In this document: positions 37,126 to 49,294 of the stretch, one piece after another
Layout: each line of letters opens with the position of its first letter
Numbering within the stretch: position 1 is the stretch's first letter
Assembly: GCA_015832175.1 (NCBI GenBank)
Contig: WJXW01000001.1
Span: 2,790,001 to 2,854,000, forward strand
Length of the DNA: 64,000 nt
DNA from: Paraphaeosphaeria minitans
Lineage: Eukaryota > Ascomycota > Dothideomycetes > Pleosporales > Didymosphaeriaceae
Direction: 5' to 3'
Notes under the pieces: model-generated
Told to the model about the DNA's origin: nothing
Databases searched by the model: none
Seen by the model: only the letters and a program-made list of their open reading frames with translations
Position numbers and translations under genes: made by a program

Positions 37126-38373
37126 GAACGACTTTACTGGGAAACGGCAGGAACGGGTTTGTGAAAGCTCCTAAATGGGAACAAGGTGATGATGGGTTGG
37201 GGGTCAGCAGCGCTTTCCATCTCCGGTGGTGGAATTGTGCTCATAGGTTTGTATTCGCGGATAGCGTGGCTCACTTCAGTATCGCACTCAAGTAGACCTT
37301 TGCTACCTCGATTCTTCAATCTGACTGTAGATGGCAACAGTGCGTCGGTACTACGATTGCGCTGTGACAGTTTCCAAGCAGGGTGAAGTTTTGTAGCGTA
37401 TTCCTATCTGTTCCTGGGTGGGGGCCGCATGCCCAGGTCCGCAGGTTGGTGTAGGTCCGCAATACCTAGGATGAGGTCCGCAAGGCTGGGTGAGACGGAA
37501 CTACGGACAAGGCCAGCACGCGTTCGCGCTAAACGGGAGAACCACTCGAGATGCGATGCATCATCCTTTCAGAGTGGTGTGGAAGCGGGTGGCAGACCGA
37601 GTTGGTTGTTTTGCATGGCGGGGCGACTTGTGTGCGCTACGGTAACTAGGTGGGTACCTAGACTAGCACGCGAATTGACCAAAGGTGGTGTGGTGGTGCT
37701 CTTCATGGAATCTATCTATCGTACCGGTATGATACGCTGAGTTTCGCGTGCCAAACTGTTCGTATTCACAGCGCGTTCTCTGTGCAACCAGGCAACACGC
37801 CCGCACCGCAGCCCCTTCAGGTGGCAGAATCGTGGAGGCTCCGATGCGGACTGGCCGTTTGAGGGGCCGCTTGTGCTTTCAGCACCGACACAGAGTGGCC
37901 CGTTGACAGCGGATTAATGTGCAGCTGCAGCCAAGGATGGACCGATAAGCTAACCCTCCTCCTAGTCTACCCCATGCGCCTGCACCTCCTTTACAGCTCG
38001 AGCCCCCTCCTCCGCGGTGCTTCTGTGAATCTGCACTGCTTTGACTTGCACCCTGTGCTCTTCGCTCATTACTACCACTCTGCATCCGCCGCCGCGTTGC
38101 TTTCCACTCCTTCGGTACCTACGTGCATGTTTGGCCACTGTTGAACCACCATTCTCCCAGCGCGTGGAACGCCGCCGTCATTCGAAACGCGCCTCGTCTG
38201 CAACCTCCGACAACCCTCGGCGCCAGTTCCTGCACTAAACACGCATCGAAAACACTGCGACGTACCACAACAGAGCTGCCGCCCGACCGCTCTCCCAGCC
38301 AACCTCTGCACCCTAGGCGGTCCCTGCAGATGTCACCAGATTGAACCGTTCAAAGCGACCGAAAACATACCAC
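37126..38373. other. Intergenic, nothing coding recognised
   Basis: About 1.2 kb upstream of the TBC gene. It contains a small cluster of AGGTCCGCA motifs (37435-37490) and no domain-bearing frame. Confidence 0.5.
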
Positions 38374-41363
38374 ATGGATGTTGCGCAGGAAACAAGCGCC
38401 CTTGAGGGCCGGGAAACCGCCAGACGCGCCCCAAGAATCCACATCGACAGCGAGCGCCTGCCGACTGACTCCATGGTCACCGTCCCGCTGTCTGAGACCG
38501 ACGGTACACCCGCTGCCGAGGACGAAGTTGGTTCGCCAGCGCTGCAGAACCCCGACATCACCATTCAAGAGGACATAAGGCTTTCGTCACGTCCAAGCTC
38601 TGCTGAGATCATGGAGGCTTTCGGTCGACGCGCCAGTCGCGACGGGGACAGCAGCCCGCCAGTCGCTAGTCCCACCGTTTCCCTGTCCGACGAACATGGC
38701 CCCAAAACACAAACGTCGGCCGAACGCTCAAGAAGTAACAGCAACGGCTCTGATCAGAGTGCACAAGTAGACTGGGCCGAGCTGGAGAAGAAAGAGGAAC
38801 AGGAGCCGCAGGAGCAGGGCCAAGACGAGGTGAGCAATCTGACCCAGAGGTGAAATTTTTGAGTCAGCTAACGCGTGCAGGCAATGACTCTCCTCCTTGC
38901 GCGTCTGGAGCAGGAGAACAATGCCCTCATGGCCGATTCAAAGTCTACTAACATCAAGGTCTCCCGCGCGCGCTCTCAATCTCGACCGCCCTCGATGCAC
39001 CAACTCAAAAAGCTCGTTGCAGAGGGCGCTGCAGACATGCGCGCCTCTCAACTACCCTCCCCTCCACCCATGACCGAGCTCGAGTTCTGGGCCGCCCTCG
39101 TTCGAGACTACCCGCAAACGGTGCAACGGTTGCCCACCCTGACCCTCAACAAGATCCGCAGTGGCATCCCAGCGCCACTGCGCGGCGTCGTGTGGCAGAG
39201 TGCTTCTGGAGCACGGGCAAAGATGATTGAGGATCAGTACGACCAGTTGTGCGGGGAGTCAAGTCCTTATGAGAACATCATCAACAAGGACCTGGGCAGA
39301 AGTTTCCCAGGAGTAGACATGTTCAAGGACCCTGAGGGTGACGGTCAGAAGATGCTCGGCCGTGTACTCAAGTGCTTCAGCCTCTACGATGACAAGATTG
39401 GCTACTGCCAGGGTCTAGGCTTCCTGGTCGGTCCGCTCTTGATGCAGATGGGCGATAAGGAAGCCTTCTGTGTGCTTGTGCGGTATGCCAACTCTCCCTA
39501 GTCCTTTTCGTATCTTTACTAATGATTCCTAGGCTCATGGAAGACTACGATCTGCGTGCGTGCTTTCTTCCTGATCTCTCGGGGCTGCACCTTCGTATAT
39601 TCCAGTTTCAACGTCTACTGCAACATCACATGCCCCAACTCGCAGCTCATCTCGACGAACTGGGTGTAGAAACGGCTTACGCATCGTCGTGGTTTCTATC
39701 ATTCTTTGCAACCACATGTCCGCTTCCGATGCTGTTCCGCGTCTACGATGTTTTATTCGCCGAGGGTGCATCAGAGACCATCATGCGTGTGGCGCTTGCG
39801 CTTATGAGGAGAAACGAGAAAAGACTTCTCTCTCTGACCGAATTTGAAGACGTCATGCAACTACTTCTGAGCAGGGCGATGTGGGATCCTTACGGGCGAA
39901 ATGCACGGTCTGCTAATGACCTCGTCAGAGACCTCGTCAGCTTCACAGAAGACGTCACTCGCGAGAAGTTGCAGGGGTTGGAGGCGACATACAAGGAAGA
40001 GCAGGATGCTGTCGAGAAGACCAAAGTGCAAAAGTCTGCGACCTCTTTCCTTGGCCGGTTATGGGGTGGATCAACCTCGACCAAGTCGGTTGCCCTCAGC
40101 CCCGGTTTGACCGCCCCGTCACGACCGCTCAGTTTCCTGCGAAGGACGCCCTCTACACAAAGTCTTGCATCCACCCTAAAGTCTGTAGATGGATCGGAGT
40201 CGTCTACGCACACTCAAAGCACCGCGTTGACGGACATCTCGCGAGCGTCTGAAGTCCCGTCCATCAAGGTTGGCCATGAGTCGAGAGCCATGTCTGTCAA
40301 AACCGGGCATTCGTCTAATGATCGGGACCTGCACTATCAGATTGAGCAGCTGTTGATGTCCGTTAGTCAACTGCAACGCTCCAACAGCGAACTCGAGGCT
40401 GCTCTCCAGAAACAACGAGAAGAACGAAAGGAAGACCACCGCATTGTCCGTGCGGTCCTTGATAAGATGCGATCCAAGCCATCATCTCTTACCGCACCAT
40501 CAGATCGGGCATCCCGCCGTCGAACTACCATCACAGCTGCAACCCTCGTTTTAGCGGCCGATGAGGAGCCGCAGGAGTTGGACGAGGCTGCCAAGACTCT
40601 AGACGAACGATTCCCAACGCATCAGACACACCATCGCGCGTCCTCGATGTTTGAGACCAAACAGGTTCTACGCGAAAATCTCGCTCGCTCTAAAGAGCAG
40701 TTGGCTTCAGAATCACTACGAGCGCAGGCTGTGACCAGGGAATTGAACGATGTGCAGGCTGACCTCAACATCTCGCGAGAGGCCCTGAAAGAGACGCGAC
40801 ATCGTCTACAGGATTCTTACAACCAGAATCAGAAGCTGGAAAAGACAATCATGGACTTACGACAGAGTGCTCGGAAGGGGTCAGTACCATTCTCGGACGC
40901 GACACCAGACTCTACACCGTCTCTGTCCAGGTCGAATACGACGGATAGCATGGCGTCTACAAGAGGTCTTCGCGAGTTCCGGCTTGGTCGATCGGACTCG
41001 ACAAAGTCTGTCAAGGCACCTGTGACCTTTGCCAAGCGGGCTTCGTCCCTTGCTACACAACAAGTGCTCACCACTACGGAGAACCAAGCTCCTGTCGATA
41101 ACGAGGCGCTGCTTCTTGAGCTCGTCAACGCCAAAACAGCGGAAGCCGTCGCAAAGCAGGAATTAGAGGAGACGAGGAACAAGTTCGAGAATATGAAGAG
41201 GGCGATGAACGCCCAGACACCACCGGCAGCAAATTCAACGCCTACTTTACCCGCAGCGACACCAGGGCCAGCGCCCACTCCTGCGGCAACTACAGGCGGT
41301 GGATGGGGCTGGGGTGGATGGAAGCGGACCCCCAGCACGACCAACGCGACGATACCAAAATAA
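38374..41363 (+). CDS. TBC-domain Rab GTPase-activating protein (Gyp5-like), 3 exons
   Basis: Stimulates GTP hydrolysis by a Rab GTPase in vesicle traffic. CDS is join(38374..38829, 38881..39482, 39533..41363), 2,889 nt, 962 aa. The first ~150 residues are disordered and acidic. The TBC domain runs from about 230 to 480 with both catalytic fingers: Arg finger in NIINKDLGRSFPG (IxxDxxR, near 283) and Gln finger in GYCQGLGF (near 327). It crosses the 50-nt second intron (CVLVR then LMEDYDLRACFLPDLSGLHL). The C-terminal half is a Ser-rich linker plus long coiled coils (ESLRAQAVTRELNDVQADLN) and a Trp/Gly tail. TBC followed by coiled coil matches Gyp5/Evi5-type GAPs; the Rab target is not deducible. 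Confidence 0.93.
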
Positions 41364-42918
41364 CAACACGTCACCAAGCTCGAGTGTTGAGTGTCGACCA
41401 GGCAGGGATTTGGCTGTATATACTGAAGCACGCGTATGGGCTGGCACTGTGATTGAATTGTACATGACGTAGGGAAAGCTCGTGGCAGACGACGATTTTT
41501 TGTGAGCTTTATGCATGTTGCTTTTTTACACGATGATACCTCCTGCCAAAAGCAGGCTTCGATGAAGGAATTGTTTAATTGTAGCGTTTTCGAAATTCAA
41601 GTCCTCGGACGGTTTGCATTCTCTTCCCACCAAGGGTAGATACGTCTTCCAGTATTTGTCGATAAGGATAGGTAATAAGTCGTGATGAAGTTCCGGGGGT
41701 TTGTGGCTGGCGTAGGTAGGGCGTTAGGGGGTGAATGCGGGGATGAACAGGGGTGCAGAGGACGGCGCAGAAGGCGGGGAAAACAGGAGCGCTCCACCGT
41801 CATCGACGCCGGCGTCAGCGCTAACCAGTCACACGTCGTGGAGTGGCCCGCCATCTTTCCCCTATCTATACTAGGTATTCATTGGGGGTGCCGCGGCCAT
41901 GTGAGAGGCATGCGGGGTACGGCGTGGGTGACAGCGACGGTTTGGGGCCAGAGGGTTAGAGTGCCACGATGGGATGCGGCCAGAGGGCTAGGTGCCACGA
42001 TGGGATGCGGCAGTTGGGCTGGGCGTCGCTGGGCGTTTCTACCGTAAGAGGATGGGGGTCTAGATGCAGGTGGTCATCGAGGCGTAACACGAGACACGGG
42101 ATGAATTTCAGAACAGGCGCTGGCGTATCTAGGTACTGTGTGGAAGTTGGCGAGGGATAGCGTCCACCGCTATGACAGGGTATGTATCGCGATGCAGGTG
42201 GTTAACAGGGCATCATGTGGTGATGACGGTCTGGCACCGACTACAGATGCGTTGAGGACAAGGGAGGGAATCCTTGCAGATACGGTGTCTGTGTCGAAAC
42301 CTCTCCAGAGGCTATGCTCTCGACTGCATGCTGGTCCATTCCTAAAACCTTCCCCAGAACCGATACTGACCCATCCCTAAGAACATCCCCAAAACCGATA
42401 CTGACCCATCCCCAAGAACATCCCCAGAACCGATACTGACCCATCCCCAAGAACATCCCCAGAACCGATACTGACCCATCCCCAAGAACATCCCCAGAAC
42501 CGATACTGACCCATCCCCAAGAACATCCCCAGAACCGATACTGGTCTAAGCTGTAGGCGTTTCACATCGGGCCTACTGTCTGTACACATCAACTGCCGGT
42601 CTGGAGCTCGGATAACGTCCAGACCTTGTACCCTCATCGACTTAGCGTAAGTCGACGGTGGGCACCTTGTGATTGGCAGACCCCGCGTTAGTCGCAACAA
42701 ACGACGTGCACACTTGCTTAAACTGAGGAATATCCCCGTTCCCGTCAGTACATCGAGCAAGTACCGATGATCGGCGGAATTGGGCCGCTCGCGCTGCGCA
42801 GGCGTATATCACGACCCCTGGGACGCGTGGGAGGGAACTGCAGGAGTGCCTTCTTACATCACTTTCTTTCCTGCGCCGAGGCACTGAAGGTTTTCGCGCA
42901 AGAGCGAGAGAGACCAGT
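41364..42918. other. Intergenic with minisatellite
   Basis: Between the TBC and MFS genes. Apart from the 35-bp array at 42333-42543, only short frames without domains are present. Confidence 0.5.
42333..42543. repeat. 35-bp minisatellite, about six copies
   Basis: CGATACTGAC recurs at 42361, 42396, 42431, 42466, 42501 and 42536, exactly 35 bp apart, joined by CCATCCCCAAGAACATCCCC. The later copies are identical. The first is diverged (CCATTCCTAAAACC). A period of 35 is not a multiple of three, so it is not protein-coding. Confidence 0.95.
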
Positions 42919-44847
42919 ATGGCGGCCGCACACGAAGAAAATGTACGTTCGAAGTCTGGCACCCTTTCATCGCCACTTTAACTTTACTCATACTCACAAT
43001 GCGTGCAGGAGCTCCGCCAGATCGAGGCAGAACTCCACACGGAGATTTTGCCTGGCACCGAGATCATGGCGGATGTCGGTGAACATCACTTTGTTAAAGG
43101 CGCCCATCGCACCGTTCTCGTACCGCAGCCCTCGGACCATCCGGACGACCCCCTCAACTGGAGCACGACGTGGAAGATTGCGTGTATTGTAAGCGCGAGC
43201 ATGGTCACGTTTACGCAGGGTTTTGGGCCATTGGCGTTAGCCCCTGCCTTTCCGGCGTTGATGGAGGCGTTTGAATGCAGTTTGGCGGATGCGGTGCAGT
43301 TTACTGGAGTGTGTATTTTGGTGCTGGGGTTTAGTAACTTCATCTGGTGAGTTTTGCGGTGCACGAAGGGATGAACTGAGCTGACTGTACCTCACCAGGG
43401 TCCCCATTAGCAGTTCTTTTGGTCGTCGTCCCGTCTACCTTTTCAGTCAGATCATCAACTTTGGTACATCGATTTGGCGCGCCAAAGCTAATTCATATGG
43501 ATCCTTCATGGGCGCCTGTGTGGTGAACGGCCTTGGAGCTGGACCAGCTGAGACCATTATGCCCGCAGTCATCGCAGACATCTTTTTTCTTCACGATCGC
43601 GGCAAATGGAACACCCTCTACTGGGTCGTGTACATGGGCTCTCTTATGGTCGGACCCATCATCAACGGAGCTATGGTTGAGACTGTTGGCTGGAGGAGTT
43701 TCTGGTGGTTCAACACTGGTCTGCTTGGATTGAGTATCCTCATGGTCATCTTCATGTTCCCGGAAACGAGATATCCTCGCGAATATGTGCCTGCAGCGGC
43801 ACCTGCTCCGAGTGGCCCTGAAGCGCTCTCCGCCGAGAAGAACCACACGACGCACAACGACGAGCTCGACGTAGAGCAAGAGAAGATTCAACACGTACCC
43901 AAGGCAAATTCGGTATTGCCCAGCACCGAGGAAGGTCTCTCGCGCGAGGAAACCGCGATGCGCGATCCGTACCTGGGCAAGGGCAAACCGAGCAAAGGAC
44001 AATGGGGTCTCTTTCAGAAGAACGCGCACCCGCTCAAGAGTATCCTGCTGGATCTCTGGATCCCATGGAAGCTTTTTGGTTTTCCGATTGTCGAATTCGC
44101 GAGCTTCGTCGTGTCATGGAGTTGCAGTTCATTCCTGACGCTAAACTTGACCCAAAGTCAGGTCTTTGCTGCACCACCCTACAACTTCAAGCCTCTATCG
44201 ATCGGTAAGCCATCTGACATTTCCCTTCCCATCAACGGCTACTGACATCCTTCAAGGCTTTATGAACTTCGCAGTCCTCGTTGGCGCCTTCATCGGCCTT
44301 TTCACCGCCGGGCCCCTCTCCGACTGGGTCTCTGCCCGTTCCACCAAACGCAACAACGGCATCCGTGAGCCCGAGATGCGTCTCCCAGCCATGATTCCCT
44401 ATATCATCATTATGTATATCGGCAACATCATCGTGTCCGTCGGCTACGACAACCACTGGCCCTGGGAAGTCATCGTTATTATCGGCTACACTTGCGCCGG
44501 CATCCAAGTAAGCCACCTCCCCTGCCCCAAACCCAACCTCATGTCACATTCAGAACGCTAAACTACCACAGGTTGCCGCACTCCCCGGCATCGTGAGCAC
44601 CTACGCCGTCGACAGCTACAAGCCCGTTGCAGGCAGCCTGTTCGTCAGTGTCACGGTGAACAAAAATGTGTGGGGTTACGGGTTCAGCAAGTTCATCACG
44701 CCGTGGTCGGAGGAGGCGGGTTTTGTGCCGCCGATTATGACGAATGCGAGTTTGGTGTTGTTGTGGTGTTTGTTCACGGGGTTGTTTTGGTGGAAGGGAA
44801 AGACGTTTAGGCGGTGGAGCAGGAATAGCAAGGTGCATAGAATGTAG
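42919..44847 (+). CDS. MFS transporter (DHA1 drug:H+ antiporter type), 5 exons
   Basis: Twelve-helix proton-coupled exporter, probably in the plasma membrane. CDS is join(42919..42942, 43009..43346, 43399..44204, 44257..44507, 44572..44847), 1,695 nt, 564 aa. The first exon has only eight codons (MAAAHEEN). HPDDPLNWSTTWKIACIVSA is the typical entry to TM1. The motif A region is VPISSSFGRRPVYLFSQ, formed across intron 2. NGLGAGPAETIMPAVIADIF, GKWNTLYWVVYMGSLMVGPI and VGWRSFWWFNTGLLGLSILM are typical of this group. A charged loop separates the two halves. All introns are GT-AG, 52-66 nt. No metabolic neighbour suggests a substrate. Confidence 0.9.
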
Positions 44848-45191
44848 AAGGCAAAAGGAGAAAGTATAGATGGAAGAGAAATTTGAGAGAGATGTGTAAA
44901 GTCTATTTACGTCGAGGTCAATCTAGTAGGATTCCCATCTTGATGGTCCGATCCAGAACGAGCCAATTGGTCCGTGAAATGAAACTGAAAAGCATCCAAG
45001 ATTTTTGCACTGCGTTACACTTCCAAATATACCTCCTATCTGACATGGGGAATGCACACCAAACGCTTCTGATTCTGCAGAACCCACTTTAGTGCATGTT
45101 CGACTTGTCTGCGACGAAATCCCAGAATATCATGCCGTTGCCCATCACCATACCAAACCTATATTCCTGCGCTATCTCTCACCATTAGTCT

Positions 45192-46217
45192 TCAAGCATA
45201 GCACTCCTTCTCGATCCAAGCCCACCCAGTGCCCTCATACATCTCCAACCACGCATTCTGCGCCGCAACCCACCAAAACAGACTCAGAACCTTCGCCGTC
45301 CGCTGCAGCAGCGCCTCCGGCCGCATCCGCCGCACCAGCCCCTCGTCCTCGTCCAGATACGCGTCCAGATGGCACGGACGATGGACCAGCTGGTCCGGAC
45401 AGGGCTGCTTGTGTGGCGGCGTGTTCAGCGCGAGGCTCAGCCAATGCAGCAAGTTCTGGCCCGAGGGGGTGGGCACGGAGCGCAGGACGGAGCGGGTGGG
45501 GCGGGATGGGACGGGTTCGAAGGCTTCGGCGGCGAGTGGCGTGTAGGTTGAGGCTTGGGTGTGCCAGTAGTCGTACCTGGGGAAGAGGTCAGCAAGCGGG
45601 GCGGTGGCGGAGGGGAGGCTGCTTGCCGGAAGCGCAGGTTGGGCGAGAGGGTCCGCTTCTCCATGTAGAGTTCGTGGAGGAGGCGGCGGTTGTGGATGAT
45701 GGCGTTGGGGAGGATGAGGCGCGTCATGAAGACATATCTGATGCGGGCCTGAATTAGTAGTGTTGCTCGGTTTTGAACCGCTTGGAAGGATTTCAGCAGT
45801 GGCTTACAGGTCCTGAAGGTTGCCCGTGCCATCAAGGCACCTATTCCCTTGGAAGTAATTCATGAGCGGGATCCAGTCGGGCTCGGCGTTCGATGTCTGC
45901 GGTTTGGAGATGTGGGCGATGATTATCGAGGGGACATCGCGTTGAGGTGGCTGTACCAAGTGATCAGTAGGTATTCGTGGGGGATTCGTGATTTTGGTTA
46001 CATGGGCGAAAGGCACACTCTGGAATTCTGAGACTGCCTTCTCAGGGGAAGGTATGTCCTGGATCAGGTCATCGGGGTCAGGGTGGCCAGGCAGAGCCGG
46101 GTACACGGCGCGTGAGGGTCTTAATAGGGACGGCTGAGTGGTATTGGAGCTGGAGTTGTCGCTCGAGCTGGGATTCCGGTTGAAGCTGACGCCACCACCG
46201 GGAGCTGTATCAGACAT
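45192..46217 (-). CDS. Hypothetical fungal protein, 3 exons, one GC-AG intron
   Basis: Unrecognised protein. CDS is complement(join(45192..45576, 45627..45737, 45808..46217)), 906 nt, 301 aa. The N-terminal ~100 residues are Ser/Pro-rich. From about 115 on it looks folded: PDWIPLMNYFQGNRCLDGTG, NLQDLYVFMTRLILPNAIIH, RRLLHELYMEKRTLSPNLRF, RYDYWHTQASTYTPLAAEAF and the C-terminal KVLSLFWWVAAQNAWLEMYE. The second intron (50 nt) begins GCAAGC, has a CTGACC branch site and ends CCCCAG. No GT donor can connect these frames, so GC-AG is required. No signal peptide or domain recognised. The MFS gene converges on it. Confidence 0.68.
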
Positions 46218-46914
46218 CGTTATGTGGTGGTGTTGACACTTGGCTACGAAAATCTTCGAAGTCAGCGACCTACATTAGAAGTATCAGCATGATCATTGGA
46301 TATTTGATCGTGGGTTGAAAGTAGTACTTACAGTGTCTGAGGTAGTGCGTAGGTGTTCTCAAAATTCAATGAGACAGGGACATATGTAGTGATGAGATTC
46401 GAAAGGAAGGTGCAAGGAAGTGGGGGGTCCAGAAAATTCTAGAATGCGCTTGACCTTATTTATGTGTTTTGAACAATCAACCTGGCAGTGCTCGAGCCCG
46501 AGAACAAGGAACCGTCCACATTCGTGGTCCCGCAGAATTTCAAGATCTAAAGACCCTTATACGCTATAGAAGATACGTAGTGTTGTTCCTGGAATGCTTG
46601 TAGCGTTATGAAAACACGCTCGGGAATACTTTGAGCTATATTTTGACTATATACAACTCCGTAACGACGAAGCCAGCACTCGCTTGCCACTCGGTAGCGA
46701 GCTTTTTAATTCTGATCAGGGAATTCTAAACGTATGAAGATAGCATGTAAACAAGATTTGTTTTTTAGAATAACAGCGATGAAAAAATGACTAATTACAT
46801 TATCAGGTACAGTTCAAGAAATGTGCCTACCTTCATGTGACTCTACGCTCAGGTAGTCTTGGGACTGCAAATAGAGATCACTATGAAGCCTCCCACCTCG
46901 GAACTTGCGAGACT
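46218..46914. other. AT-richer intergenic region
   Basis: Base composition becomes more AT-rich between about 46450 and 46850. I see no gene or repeat. Confidence 0.45.
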
Positions 46915-49294
46915 CTATTCCTCATCACTCACTTCACTCTCTTCGCTCTGTTCATTGTCCACGTCCGAGAGTGGTTTAGACTCCGTCCGCTGGTAAGAGT
47001 CTTCGTCCTCGCCATCCAGCTGCTGCTTTCTCCCCCCAGTAGCTGGTGTTGATTCCTCTACAGCTACCGCAGTGCTGTTGTTCCTGCTGTTTGAATTCCT
47101 GAGGGAAGACTTTCGGGAAGATATGCGACCTTCGGATCGCATGGATGACTTGCGCTTCGGCGAAGATGGCGAGGCGATCGGAGCATAATACTCCGTTGCC
47201 CCCTCTTTCGTTTTCTGCTTCTTTTTACTCTGCTGCCCGGTAGAGCTGGATAACCTGCGCTTCGATGAAGATGGCGAAACGGTCGGCACATCATCATCCG
47301 TTGCTTCATCTGTATCCTCAGACTCTTTCGTTTTCTGCTTCTTGTTGCTCTCCTGCTCACTAGCCCTGGGTGTTTTTCTCTTCCTGTCTCCTGCTTTGGT
47401 GGCCTTCTTCATAGCGTATTCATCCGTGGCCTTCTTGTACCTGCCCTTTTCGGTGTCTTGTGATTTTAAATGTCTTATCCAGTCCTCCTTCCGCGCCCTA
47501 ACGCTACCGTGCTTTTTTGTGTACATGTCAGGCAATTGAACGCCTCGTTCGGCGGCCAGCTGCTTGAGTTCCTCGGCTTTCATCTTATTGTAGTGCGGTA
47601 GCCCCTTTTCATCCCCTTTTTGGTAGCGAGGAACCTTTATATCACCGTCGTTGGCGTCGTCAGGGTCGGTCTCCTCCACCTCCTCATCTGAATCCGTATC
47701 CGCATCTCCGTCACCATCGTCATCGTGAGTACTCTTGAACTTCGCAATGATCTTACTTCTTCTTCTGATATTACTCAAGAAGCCTGCCGGCTTAGTAGCT
47801 TTGGCAAGCTCTTTTAGTGCGGTAACACTGTAATTTTTGTAATCCTCCTTGTTTTTGATCTTGGGTAAAACGACCTGATCGTCTTTTTTACCAGCGTTGG
47901 GGCCGTTGATCTTGTTGGGTTTGCTCTGCGTCTTGTCCTTTTGGGTTCCGGGTTTGGTCACCTTCGCAGGTGCCTGTACGCCCTGCGCTGATTTCCAAGA
48001 ATTTTTCATTTGCTCCTCGCTCAATCCGTTAGCATGCATGAAGTACTTTCCACGCAGCTCTGATTTTTTGGGAGCTTCTCCATTGTCGTATCCATGCTGG
48101 TGAGCCAGATATTCACTCCTTTGTACCTCATTAGATTCTTCACATGTGGCAGAATATTGGGCGTACTTACCTTATAGACTCAATGGTACGTCCTGTGTGC
48201 ACTGCATCCCACTCCTCGGGCGACGAGAGATGAAAATCACCTATAAAGTAATTGTTGAAGTGGTAAGCCAGTTCTCTGATGGACATGTTGGGGCTGTCTT
48301 TGAACTGTTGGGCGATGAAATCGGCTTCGCTTTGGGACCACGTGAAATCTCGACAAATACTCCTGATGTTTTCCTGATGAGCTGCATTGAGCTTCTTGAT
48401 AGCGTACTTGTCTTTCCAATCTTTTGGGGCGCCGTTTTTGTTGTGCCAGATGACTAGCTGTCGCTTGGGTTCCTTGTCGTTCCTGCTCTTGGACCTCATG
48501 TCAACTAGTTTGAGGAACAAATGCTTCTCTTGATCAATTTGAGTTCCGTCAGGATTTTGTACGTATCGGTCCCCCGGCGTGAACTTTATTCCGCGATCCT
48601 CGTAGATAGGTGGCACTGTTTGGGCATTGCTACTCCGCGCTGAAGGCTGATCCCTGAAATCCGGCAGTGGATCTATCACTTTGTTGTAACTGCCCCCCTG
48701 GGAGTCTCTACGCCAATCCTCCCATCTTCCTGTCTTGATTGTTTCTAACTCTTCGACTATTTCATCATTCTCATCGTCTACGCCATTTGTATCCTCTTCA
48801 TCTCCGGCTTTATCCTCGTCCTTGTCGTTCTTCTCTTCGTCTTTTTTGCCGTCATCACCGCTTTCCTCGACATCGTTGTCGTCGTCCTCCTTTTCGCTGT
48901 TCAGATAGACTCGCCTGATAGTACAAGGCTTTTCTCCAAAATTCCAAGGGTTGAATCTGGTCGACAATGGTGTTGGGGGATGCTTAGCATCATCTGCCTT
49001 GCCAGCAGAATCATCGCTGGGCGAGGCGTCATCTTCGGTTGGCAATTTGTTCTCACTTTGGTCCCTACCAGTGGAGGCGTCATTAGCTGCTTGATCAGGT
49101 TCGACCTCCGCCTCAGGCTCAGGCTCTGCCTGTACACTGCTGATAGAGGCGAGTCGGTTCGACCTGCGTCGCTCTGGTGATGGAGCACCGCCAACAGACC
49201 CGCTTTTGCGACGAATAGGGCTAGACGGTGTGGGCGATGACATGTTTGGTCTTTTCTTATTGATTAAGGAGTAATAGTTGTTAAGACTATTCAC
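46915..49294 (-). CDS. Charged nuclear-type protein with SAP-like segments, 2 exons
   Basis: CDS is complement(join(46915..48118, 48171..49294)), 2,328 nt, 775 aa from the first ATG; the second ATG at 49243 (MSSPTPSSPIRRKSG) is the likelier start, giving 758 aa. The N-terminal third is disordered with a long Asp/Glu/Lys run. A folded-looking middle follows (RQLVIWHNKNGAPKDWKDKY, FTWSQSEADFIAQQFKDSPN, MSIRELAYHFNNYFIGDFHL); its tryptophan spacing is reminiscent of Myb/SANT-like helices. Beyond the 52-nt intron are two SAP-like helices (YSVTALKELAKATKPAGFLS and NKMKAEELKQLAAERGVQLP). The tail is Ser/Lys-rich with KRRLSSS, KKQKTKE and KRKSSMR, probable nuclear-localisation signals. A chromatin- or DNA-associated role is inferred from composition and the SAP-like segments. 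Confidence 0.68.

Noticed and set aside
42333..42543. Possible CRISPR-like array
   Set aside because: Copies abut without unique spacers and the organism is a eukaryote; it is a minisatellite.
48167..49294. Treating 46915-48039 and 48167-49294 as two genes
   Set aside because: A 52-nt GT-AG intron joins them in frame (ESIR to SEYLAHQHGYDNG), and the second frame has no upstream promoter-like gap.
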